From contig JAHHDR010000026.1 of NCBI GenBank assembly GCA_019739215.1, positions 62,001 to 126,000 of the forward strand: a stretch of 64,000 nucleotides of DNA, in the 5' to 3' direction. Position 1 is the stretch's first letter. Every line of letters begins with the position of its first letter. Made by a program: the position numbers and the translations under genes. Shown piece after piece: positions 8,432 through 16,644 of the stretch. This DNA comes from Rhizobium sp. (GTDB lineage: Bacteria; Pseudomonadota; Alphaproteobacteria; Rhizobiales; Rhizobiaceae). The notes below the pieces were generated by a model, which searched no databases, was not told the DNA's origin, and worked only from the letters and a program-made list of their open reading frames with translations.

Positions 8432-9610
8432 ATGGCCGAGGACAGGCACCAACTGGCATTTCTGGACGGATTGCGCGGCTTCGCCTCGCTCTGGGTGCTG
8501 GTCGGCCACGCCATGTTCCTGACCGGCTACAAGGTCATGATCCTGGCCGAGCCGGACATGGCGGTCGAACTGTTCATCATCATTTCCGGCTTCCTGATGA
8601 CCTATCACTACCAAGCGCGCGAGACCCGCGAGCCCTGGCTGGCGCCGGAAACCTGGAAGACTTTCTGGGTGCGGCGCTTCTTCCGTATTGCGCCGCTTTA
8701 CTATGTCTGCCTCGCGACCGCACTCTGGTTCGGCCCGGATCTATGGCAATACCGGCTCGACGCGGCCACCGCGATTCCCGGCGCGCTCGAAGGCGAGGCG
8801 CGCTATGCGGAGCGCTACCTCGACCAGTCGCTCACCAACATCCTCATGCATGTCAGCTTCCTGTTCGGCATGACCTGGACACACAATTTCCGCACCGCCC
8901 TGCCCGACTGGTCGATCGGGCTGGAGATGCAATATTACCTCTTCTTCCCGTTCCTGATGATAACAGTGCTCAAACTCGGCCGGCTCGGCGGCATGCTGGT
9001 GCTGGTCGGCGCGATGACGGCGCTCGGCTTCTGGCTCGATCGAAGCGGGTTCGTGATCGGTGCCTATTCGATGCTGCCGATGAAGTTCCATCTCTTCGCC
9101 GCCGGCATGCTAATGGCCATGACCCTGCGCGCCGATGCGAAATGGAGGTGGCTGCTGGTACTCGCCGCGATCGCGGTGATTTTCGTTCCGCTCGGTGGCG
9201 GGCGATCGGCGATGCATCGCGGCATCAAGATCGGCATCGTGCTGGGCTTCCTCGCCCTGCTTTACAAGGACCGCCTGCCGCAGATCGTCCGCTGGCCGAC
9301 GGAGGCTCTCGACCGCCTGTTGTCGAGCCGGCCAGCACGATGGATCGGCGACGTGTCCTACGGCGTCTATCTCATCCACCTGCTCGTCATGCTGCCGGTC
9401 TGCGGCTGGCTTGCCATGACCTTCCCGACCATGCCGCCATTGCCGCGACTGCTTTCCGCGCTCGCCCTGACCGCGCCACTGACCTACGGCATCGGCTTTC
9501 TTGCCTACCGCTACATCGAACAGCCCGGCATCAGTCTCGGGCGCAAGGTCGCGGGACGTTTCCGCACTGCCTCGCGTGCCACGGCGCGGCTCGCCCGCGA
9601 GCCCGCCTGA
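8432..9610 (+). CDS. Acyltransferase 3 family membrane protein
   Basis: An integral-membrane O-acyltransferase of the acyltransferase_3 (OafA/NodX-like) family, 392 residues with about ten hydrophobic helices. Family signatures are FLDGLRGFASLWVLVGHAMF (Arg and His of the active region), VELFIIISGFLMTYHY and WSIGLEMQYYLFFPFLM. Such enzymes transfer acetyl or succinyl groups to extracytoplasmic sugars. The position after gmd-fcl suggests modification of a fucose-containing glycan, but acceptor and donor are unknown. Confidence 0.88.
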   Translation: MAEDRHQLAFLDGLRGFASLWVLVGHAMFLTGYKVMILAEPDMAVELFIIISGFLMTYHYQARETREPWLAPETWKTFWVRRFFRIAPLYYVCLATALWFGPDLWQYRLDAATAIPGALEGEARYAERYLDQSLTNILMHVSFLFGMTWTHNFRTALPDWSIGLEMQYYLFFPFLMITVLKLGRLGGMLVLVGAMTALGFWLDRSGFVIGAYSMLPMKFHLFAAGMLMAMTLRADAKWRWLLVLAAIAVIFVPLGGGRSAMHRGIKIGIVLGFLALLYKDRLPQIVRWPTEALDRLLSSRPARWIGDVSYGVYLIHLLVMLPVCGWLAMTFPTMPPLPRLLSALALTAPLTYGIGFLAYRYIEQPGISLGRKVAGRFRTASRATARLAREPA

Positions 9611-9657
9611 AGCCGTCATCTCCGGTCGGCACTCCGGCACCATCGCGAGCGCCACCC

Positions 9658-9695
9658 AAGAAAGCAAAGGGCCCCGCCGTTTCCTGCGAGGCCCC
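9658..9695 (-). terminator. Terminator of the BMP transporter operon
   Basis: On the minus strand a 10-bp stem with two G-U pairs (9686-9695 with 9668-9677) is followed by TTTGCTTTCTT. It lies 20 bases after the stop of the substrate-binding protein gene. Confidence 0.65.
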
Positions 9696-9714
9696 GAATG
9701 CGTGACGAGGAACC

Positions 9715-10785
9715 TTACTTCGGCAGGTCGCCTTCGACGCCCTGGACGTAGAAGTTCAGGCCGAGCAGCGTGCCGTCGTCGGCGCTTTCGCCATCCTTCA
9801 GCCAGGGCGAGCCGTCCTGCTTGTTGATCGGGCCGGTGAACGGCTTCAGTTCGCCCGACTCGATCTTGGCCTGGGTTTCCTCGGCCATCTTCTTCACGTC
9901 ATCGGGCATGTTGGTGTAGGGCGCCATTTCGAGAATTCCGTCCTTGAGACCGTCCCAGCTCGACTGCGAAGTCCAGGTGCCGTCGATCACCGCCTGGGTG
10001 CGCTTGATGTAATAGGGACCCCAGGTATCGATGATGGCGGTCAGCTGGGCATTCGGGCCGGCCTTGATCATGTCGGAGGCCTGGCCAAAGGCCTTGATGC
10101 CGCGTTCCTCGGCGATCTGCATCGGGCCGGTCGAATCGGTGTGCTGGGTGATGATGTCGACGCCCTGGTCGATCGCAGCCTTGGCGGCGTCGGCTTCCTT
10201 GCCGGCGTCGAACCAGGTGTTGACCCAGATGACCTTCAGCTTGAAATCCTTGTTGACCGAATGCGCGCCGATGGTGAAGGCGTTGATGCCCTGGATGACT
10301 TCGGGGATCGGGAAGGACGCGATGTAGACGGCCGATCCTGCCTTCGAGGTCTTCGCCGCGATCTGGCCGAGGATGTAGCGGCCTTCATAGAAGCGCGAAT
10401 TGTAGGTCGCAACGTTTGCGGCCGTCTTGTAACCTGTGGCATGCTCGAACTTCACGTCGGGGAACTTCGCGGCGACCTTGATGGTCTGGTCCATGAAGCC
10501 GAAGGACGTAGTGTAGACCAAGCCGCAGCCGGAGCGGGCGAAACGCTCGATGGCGCGCTCGGCGTCCGGGCCTTCCGGCACGTTCTCCAGCGCTTCCGTT
10601 GTGATCTTGTCGCCCATGGCCTTGATCAGTTCCTGGCGGCCGAGCTCATGCGCCTGCGTCCATCCGCCGTCGGTCTTGGAGCCGACATAGAGGAAGCACA
10701 CCTTCAGCGGATCAGCCGCATGGGCGATACCGGAAGTGCCGATCATCGCCGCGGTGGCGGCAAGTGAAAGAAGCAGTTTTTTCAT
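9715..10785 (-). CDS. BMP family ABC transporter substrate-binding protein
   Basis: A periplasmic binding protein of the BMP/PnrA type, which usually captures nucleosides or related compounds. It has 356 residues with a cleavable signal peptide (MKKLLLSLAATAAMIGTSGI, then AHA-AD). The mature part starts LKVCFLYVGSKTDGGWTQAH, typical of the family. It is the last gene of a minus-strand operon (ATPase, two permeases, binding protein) and is followed by a terminator. The substrate cannot be read from the sequence. Confidence 0.9.
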   Translation of the reverse strand: MKKLLLSLAATAAMIGTSGIAHAADPLKVCFLYVGSKTDGGWTQAHELGRQELIKAMGDKITTEALENVPEGPDAERAIERFARSGCGLVYTTSFGFMDQTIKVAAKFPDVKFEHATGYKTAANVATYNSRFYEGRYILGQIAAKTSKAGSAVYIASFPIPEVIQGINAFTIGAHSVNKDFKLKVIWVNTWFDAGKEADAAKAAIDQGVDIITQHTDSTGPMQIAEERGIKAFGQASDMIKAGPNAQLTAIIDTWGPYYIKRTQAVIDGTWTSQSSWDGLKDGILEMAPYTNMPDDVKKMAEETQAKIESGELKPFTGPINKQDGSPWLKDGESADDGTLLGLNFYVQGVEGDLPK

Positions 10786-10860
10786 TTTTCGATCCTCTCT
10801 TGGACGTTGTTATATTTGCATTTTCTTGTAGTCAGTGGTCAGCGCGTTCGGTCTGGGATG

Positions 10861-11784
10861 TCAGCGGTCTGGCACGAAGGACTTCCCCAGTGAAGCGGGC
10901 GTGTTGATCTGGGTCAGGCGCCGGTTCTGGGAGATGACGATCAGCACCACCACCGTCGCCAGATAGGGCAGCGCCGACAGGAACTGCGACGGGATGGCGA
11001 TGCCGAATGCCTGGGCGTGAAGCTGTCCGATGGACACCGCACCGAACAAATAGCCGCCGACCAGCAGCCGGTAGGGGCGCCATGATGCGAAGACAACCAG
11101 CGCCAGCGCGATCCAGCCGCGTCCCGCCGTCATGCTTTTCCACCCATTGCGGCGTGTAGACAAGGGAAAGGTGTGCGCCCGCGAGACCGGCGCAGGCGCC
11201 GCCGAACATCACCGCCAGATAGCGGATGCCGATGACGTTGAGGCCGAGCGCATGCGCGGATGCATGATTGTCGCCCACCGAGCGGAGGATGAGGCCCGCG
11301 CGTGTGCGGAAGAGGAAGTAGCTGACGACGATGACCAGCGCGATCGAAATGTAGAAGATCAGGTCCTGACCCAGCAGGACCGGGCCGACGAAGGGAATGG
11401 TCTTGATCGCCTCGGGAAGCAGCGCACCCATCTTGATGCCCTGCTGGCCGACATAGGGCTCGCCGATCATGCCCGAGAGGCCGAGGCCGAGAATGGTGAG
11501 CGCCAGGCCGGTCGCGACCTGGTTGGCCGACCAGCGACAAGCGTCAGGAAGGCAAAGATCATCGACACCATGCCGCCGGCGATCGCTGCCGCGCCGATGC
11601 CGAGCCAGGGCGAGCCGGTGGTGTAGGTCACGGCGAACCCGACGACCGCACCGGTGAGCATCATGCCCTCGACGCCCAAGTTGAGCACACCGCTCTTTTC
11701 GACGACCAGTTCGCCGATGGATGCCAGCAGCAGCGGTGTCGAGGCCGTGATGATGGTGATCAGGATCGATTCCAGGATGCCCAT
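10861..11784 (-). CDS. ABC transporter permease (BMP/nucleoside type), two frameshifts
   Basis: A membrane subunit of the BPD_transp_2 (YufQ-like) type, about 307 residues when frames are joined. The N-terminal frame (11784 down to about 11540) carries IGELVVEKSGVLNLGVEGMM, the EAA-like hallmark of this family. The middle frame has FGGACAGLAGAHLSLVYTPQW. The C-terminal frame ends in TQINTPASLGKSF. One-base indels near 11530 and 11140 account for the breaks, and the total length is normal. The start lies five bases after the upstream permease stop. Confidence 0.82.
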
Positions 11785-11788
11785 GCCG

Positions 11789-12884
11789 TCAGCCCTCCGC
11801 CACTGGCGTGTTTGACAGCCGGGTCCAGACGAGACGGATCCGGTACTGGATCAGCGTGTCGCAGGACAGCACGAAGAACAGCAGTAGGCCCTGGAACAGG
11901 CGCGTGACCTTGTCGGAGACGCCGAGGGAAAGCTGGGCCGCTTCGCCGCCGAGATAGGTGAGCGCGAGGATCAGACCCGCCACGATTATGCCGAGCGGAC
12001 TAAGGCGTCCGAGGAAAGCCACGATGATGGCGGTGAAGCCATAGCCGGGCGAGATCGACGGCCGGAGCTGGCCGATGGCGCCGGAGACCTCGGCGATCCC
12101 CGCCAGACCCGCCAGCGCGCCCGACAACAGGAACGAGAACCAGACCATGCCGGATGCGGAGAACCCGGCGAAACGCCCTGCCCTGACTGACTGTCCGAGC
12201 ACCTTGACCTGGTAGCCGCGGAGCGTGAACTCCATCATGAACCACAGCAGGATGGCCACGACGATGGCGAAGACAAAGCCCCAATGCGCACGACCGGAGC
12301 TTTCCCACACCGCCGGCAATACCGCCGAAGCATCGAACATGCGCGTCTCGGGGAAATTCATGCCACCGGGGATTGCGCCAGGGCCCACGCACCAGCCAAT
12401 CGAGGAAAAGCTGGGCGACATAGACGAGCATCAGGCTTGTCAGGATCTCGTTGGTATTGAACCGCGTCTTGAGAAGCGCGGGAATGGCGCCATAGGCGGC
12501 GCCGCCGATCATGCCCATCACCATCATCAGCGGCAAAAGCCACGGCCCGGTCCAGTCGTAGAAGACCACCGGCATTGTCGAACCCACAATGCCGCCGAAG
12601 ATGAACTGGCCCTCGGCGCCGATGTTCCAGTTGCCGGCCCGGTAACAGATCGACAGGCCGGCGCCGATCAGGATCAGCGGGCCGGCCTTGACCGCCAGTT
12701 CATGCAGCGACCATTCCTCGCGGAGCGGATCGATGAAGAACAGGTAGAGCGCCTGAAACGGATCCTTGCCGAGCGCGGCGAACAGGATGAAGCCGCAGAC
12801 GAGCGTCAAAGCCAGCGCGATGAACGGCGACAGGACGGTAAAGAGGCGCGATGCGCTGGCCCGTTTTTCCAGTTCAATGCGCAT
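11789..12884 (-). CDS. ABC transporter permease (BMP/nucleoside type), one frameshift
   Basis: A YufP-like permease of about 365 residues. The N-terminal frame shows KAGPLILIGAGLSICYRAGN and NIGAEGQFIFGG, typical of this family. The C-terminal frame carries VSGAIGQLRPSISPGYGFTA and LGGEAAQLSLGV. The frames change at about 12375 at a run of G and C (RGPWRNP to GGMNFPETR). The ATG overlaps the end of the ATPase gene by 11 bases, so the genes are translationally linked. Confidence 0.82.
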
Positions 12885-14440
12885 GGGCGGCCTCGTGGTG
12901 GGTATCCATGCCGCCCATCAGAAGGCCGATCTTCTCGCGGTCCAGTGCGGAAGCGGGAAAGACTTTCGACAGCTTGCCGTCGTGGATCACGGCGATATGG
13001 GTGGCGACCTCAAAGATCTCGTCGAGATCCTGGCTGATGACCAGCACCGCCGACCCTGCCTTGGCGAGGTCGACCAGCGCCTGGCGGATGCGGCTCGCCG
13101 CGCCTGCATCGACGCCCCATGTCGGCTGGTTGACGACCAAGACGGACGGCTGGCGATCCAGTTCGCGGCCAACGATGAATTTCTGCAGGTTGCCGCCGGA
13201 AAGCGAGCCGGCCGCCGGATCCTCGCCGCTCTTGCGCACGTCCATGGCTTCACAGATGCGCCGCGTCGCGGTCCTGACGGTCGAGGCGCGGATGATGTTG
13301 AGCAGGCCGCCGGCCATGAAGGCCTTGCGGTCGGAATTGTTGCGCGACAGCACCAGGTTTTCCGACAGGCTCATGGTCGTCACCGCGCCGTGACCATGCC
13401 GTTCCTCCGGCACGAAGGCCGCACCGAGTCGGCGCCTGGCGGATATGCCTGCCCGACCGACCGACTGCCCCCTTACCTTGACCGCATCATGGTCCGAAAC
13501 CGTGTATTCGCCCGAGAGCACATCGAACAGTTCACCCTGTCCGTTGCCGGCAACCCCGGCGATCGCCAGCACCTCGCCGGCATGGACATCGAGCGACACA
13601 TCCTTCAAGGCCACGGCGAATGGCGTGCGGGCTCCGGCGCTCAACCGGCGTGTCTCGAGGCCGACAGGTCCCGTGGCGTCGGAAGTCGCCTTCTCGACCT
13701 CGGCGACATTGCTGCCGACCATCATCCGGGCGAGCGAAGCGGGGGTTTCCTGCCGCGGGTCGCAGGCGCCGGTGACCTTGCCGTGGCGGAGCACGGTGGC
13801 GCGATCGCAGATGCGCTGCACTTCCTCGAGGACGGTGGCTGATATAGAGCACCGACCGGCCCTCAGCCTTCAGCTTCATCAGCGTTTCGAACAGCCTGTC
13901 GGCTTCCTGCGGCGTCAAGACCGAGGTCGGCTCGTCAAGGATGATGAGCCTCGGATTTTGCAACAGGGCGCGCACGATCTCGATGCGCTGGCGCTCGCCG
14001 ACCGAGAGGTCGGCGACATGCGAATGCGGATCGAGCGGCAGGCCATAGGATTTCGACAGTTGTTCCGCCTGCTCGGCGATCTTCCCCAGCGGGATGCCGC
14101 TATCGAGCGAGAGGGCAATGTTCTCGGCGACGGTCAGTGCCTCGAAGAGGGAGAAGTGCTGGAAAACCATGCCGATGCCGGTCTTGCGCGCCTCGCCCGG
14201 GCTTCCGATCGTCACCGGGGTTCCCTGCCAGAGGATTTGCCCGGATGTCGGCGCCAGGACCCCGAACAGCATCTTCACCAGGGTCGACTTGCCCGCACCG
14301 TTCTCGCCGAGGAGTGCATGAATTTCTCCGGGCGCGATCGTCAGGTCGATCCCGTTGCAGGCCGCGAAGGACCCGAAGAATTTGGAGATGCTGCGCACCT
14401 CGAGAAGCGGGACTTGACCGCCCGCGTCAGACTCCGACAC
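12874..14440 (-). CDS. ABC transporter ATP-binding protein with two ABC domains, one frameshift
   Basis: The energising subunit of the BMP-type importer, about 520 residues with two fused ABC cassettes as in sugar and nucleoside systems (RbsA/YufO). Cassette 1 has Walker A GENGAGKST, signature LSVGERQR and Walker B LIILDEPTS. Cassette 2 has the degenerate AGVAGNGQGE and SLSGGNLQK usual for these proteins. The frame breaks at about 13830: an extra C changes YISHRLEEVQRIC to a run-off. The GTG start at 14440 fits a GGGGA sequence upstream, while an ATG-led shorter form would lose cassette 1. Confidence 0.85.
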
Positions 14441-14478
14441 CGAATTCCCCAGTCTTTCCCCCTGATCCCTTGATTTTA

Positions 14479-15460
14479 CTAGGGTATCAGCAGCGTTGTT
14501 CCACTCGTTCTTCTCGCTTCCAGATCGGAATGCGCCCGGGCGGCCTCTTCCAACGGATAGCTTTGATTGACATTGATAACCACTTTGTTGCCTTGCACAA
14601 TAGCAAAAAGTGCCTCTGCACATTCCTTGAGCTCTTGCGGCGTGGCGATGTAGTTGCCGAGCGTCGGCCGCGTCATGAAGAGCGATCCCTTCTGGGCGAG
14701 AAGCCCCGGGGCGAAAGGCTCGACAGGGCCGGATGCGTTGCCGAAGGTCACGAAGAGACCGCGCGGCTTCAGGCAGTCGAGCGACCCGGGGAAAGGTGTC
14801 CTTGCCGACGGAATCGTAGACGACGTCGACGCCCCTGCCTTCGGTGAGCTCCTTCACGCGAGCGACGAAATCCTCATCGCTGTAATTGATGACATGACTA
14901 TAGCCGTGGGCACTGGCAAGCTTGACCTTCTCTTTGCTGCCTGCCGTGCCGATGACGGTTGCGCCCAATGCCCTGGCCCACTGGCCGGCAATCAGGCCGA
15001 CGCCGCCCGCCGCGGCATGCCATAGGATCGTCGTGCCCGGCCCGACCTTATAGGTGCGATTAAGCAGGAACTCGACGGTCATGCCTTTCATCATGCCACC
15101 GGCCGCCATCTCGAAGGAGATGCCGTCCGGGAGGTGGACCAACGATGACGCGGCGATGTTGCGCAGGTCGCAATAGGCACCATTGCTGCTGGGATAGGCG
15201 ACGCGATCGCCCTCGCGAAACCCCGTCACGTCGCTGCCGATGGCAACCACGGTTCCCGCCGCTTCGCTTCCGGCGACGAAAGGCAGGCCGCCTGACGGTT
15301 TGTATAGGCCGGTACGATAATAGACGTCGACAAAATTGAGCGCCACGGCAGCATGCCTGATCTGCACTTCGCCCGGCGCGGGCGACGGAACATCGATCTC
15401 CGCCACCTCGAGAACCTCCGGGCCGCCGTGACGGCGGATCACAATCGCCCTGCTCTTCAT
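14479..15460 (-). CDS. NADPH:quinone oxidoreductase (zinc-independent MDR family), one frameshift
   Basis: About 327 residues, QOR-like medium-chain reductase. The N-terminal catalytic part includes VALNFVDVYYRTGLYKPSGG and GSEAAGTVVAIGSDV. The Rossmann part has HAAAGGVGLIAGQWARALGA, and the C-terminus has GKVVINVNQSYPLEEAARAH. No structural-zinc cysteine cluster is visible. The frame breaks at about 14785 between GKDTFPR and KPRGLFVTFGNASG. The start at 15460 has GGAAGG nine bases ahead. It follows pcs almost without a gap, so both may share a transcript. Confidence 0.85.
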
Positions 15461-15461
15461 G

Positions 15462-16202
15462 TCAGTCCTTCCTGCCAAGATTGGGGAAGGCCTGGAGCAC
15501 GAAACCGATGCAATAAAGGTAGAGACCGGTGGCGACCACGCCCCAGACGACCCAGTCCGGCGACGCGAAATGCTTGAGCAGCGCTATGCCCGACAAGACC
15601 GCCCAGAGGGCAAAGACAGCCAGGTTCAGCACCCTCAGGCGCTTGACGCGAACCGGATGCAGGAACCAGATCGGAAAGAAGGACAGCAGCGCCGAGCCGA
15701 CGACGATGACAAAGGCGACGGTTGCGGACGGCTTGATGACGAACAGCGTGAAGATCACCATGTTCCAGACAACAGGGAAGCCCGAGAAGAAATACTCGTC
15801 CGTCTTCATACCCATGTCGGCATAATAGATCGCCGAGGATACGACGATGATACCGGCAGCGACGAAGGACCAGGGTTCGCCGATCATGCCGCTCTGGTAG
15901 AGCGCAAAGGCCGGCAGCAGGACATAGGTCACGTAATCGATAATGTTGTCGAGCGTGTCACCCGACCAGTTCGGCAGCACTTCCTTGACATGGACCTTTC
16001 GCGCGATCGGGCCGTCGATGCCGTCGACAACCAGCGCCAGGCCCAGCCACCAGAACATGTCGACGAAGCGATGTTCCGCGGCCGCGACCACGCCCAGAAA
16101 GGCCAGGAACGATCCCGAAGCGGTCAGCAGGTGGACGCAGAAGGCGCGTATCTCGGCGTAGGGCACGGCCTTGTAATTGAAAATATAGGAGAAAATCCGC
16201 AT
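15462..16202 (-). CDS. pcs: Phosphatidylcholine synthase
   Basis: An inner-membrane CDP-alcohol phosphatidyltransferase that makes phosphatidylcholine directly from CDP-diacylglycerol and choline, a route typical of rhizobia and relatives. It has 246 residues and about eight hydrophobic helices. The CDP-alcohol motif DG-x2-AR-x8-G-x3-D-x3-D is seen in VDGIDGPIARK followed by GDTLDNIIDY. I chose ATG 16202 (MRIFSYIFNYKAVPY) with GGAGG 12 bases ahead. The frame is open for 27 more codons upstream, but those residues are Arg-rich and unlike the family. Confidence 0.93.
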   Translation of the reverse strand: MRIFSYIFNYKAVPYAEIRAFCVHLLTASGSFLAFLGVVAAAEHRFVDMFWWLGLALVVDGIDGPIARKVHVKEVLPNWSGDTLDNIIDYVTYVLLPAFALYQSGMIGEPWSFVAAGIIVVSSAIYYADMGMKTDEYFFSGFPVVWNMVIFTLFVIKPSATVAFVIVVGSALLSFFPIWFLHPVRVKRLRVLNLAVFALWAVLSGIALLKHFASPDWVVWGVVATGLYLYCIGFVLQAFPNLGRKD

Positions 16203-16644
16203 TCCCGCGCTACGCCTCCGGTTGCGTTCAGGCTCCATGGCCGACACCCTGATAACCCGGATGGGCTGCAATCGCCAGCGCAAAGGTCGCTTTGCGGCTC
16301 AATGCAATCGGCGCAACCTCGCCACCGGCTGCTCACTACCCTGAGGAGAAATGTCGTGATATCCGTGGGTGTTCAGGGCGAAAGCAGCAGGTGCCGAGAC
16401 CAGCGGCGCGACGATGGAGATGGGCTGCATCGACATCAGGCGAGTGCCTCGCCGCGAACACGGAGGTGAGCTATGTGGTGGAAGCCATTCAGCATCACGT
16501 TTACGGTGAGAAAAACCCGGACGAGCTGGTCAATGACCGTCCGGGTTAACTTCTCAAAAACGTAAACAAACGGTGGGCGGGGTTACCGCCTCGTCCACCA
16601 CTCCGGCAACATAGCGCCGCAAGCCAGGTTTTTCAAGTTCGGCA
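16203..16644. other. Intergenic region between pcs and clpA
   Basis: It holds the pcs promoter region and the clpA terminator (16511-16547). On the plus strand a 30-codon ORF (16473-16565) is preceded by a strong GGAGGTGAG sequence; it is treated as a finding, not a gene. Confidence 0.5.
16511..16547 (-). terminator. Rho-independent terminator of clpA
   Basis: A perfect 10-bp stem (16538-16547 with 16514-16523) is followed on the minus strand by TTTTTCTC. It lies about 100 bases after the clpA stop. Confidence 0.8.
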
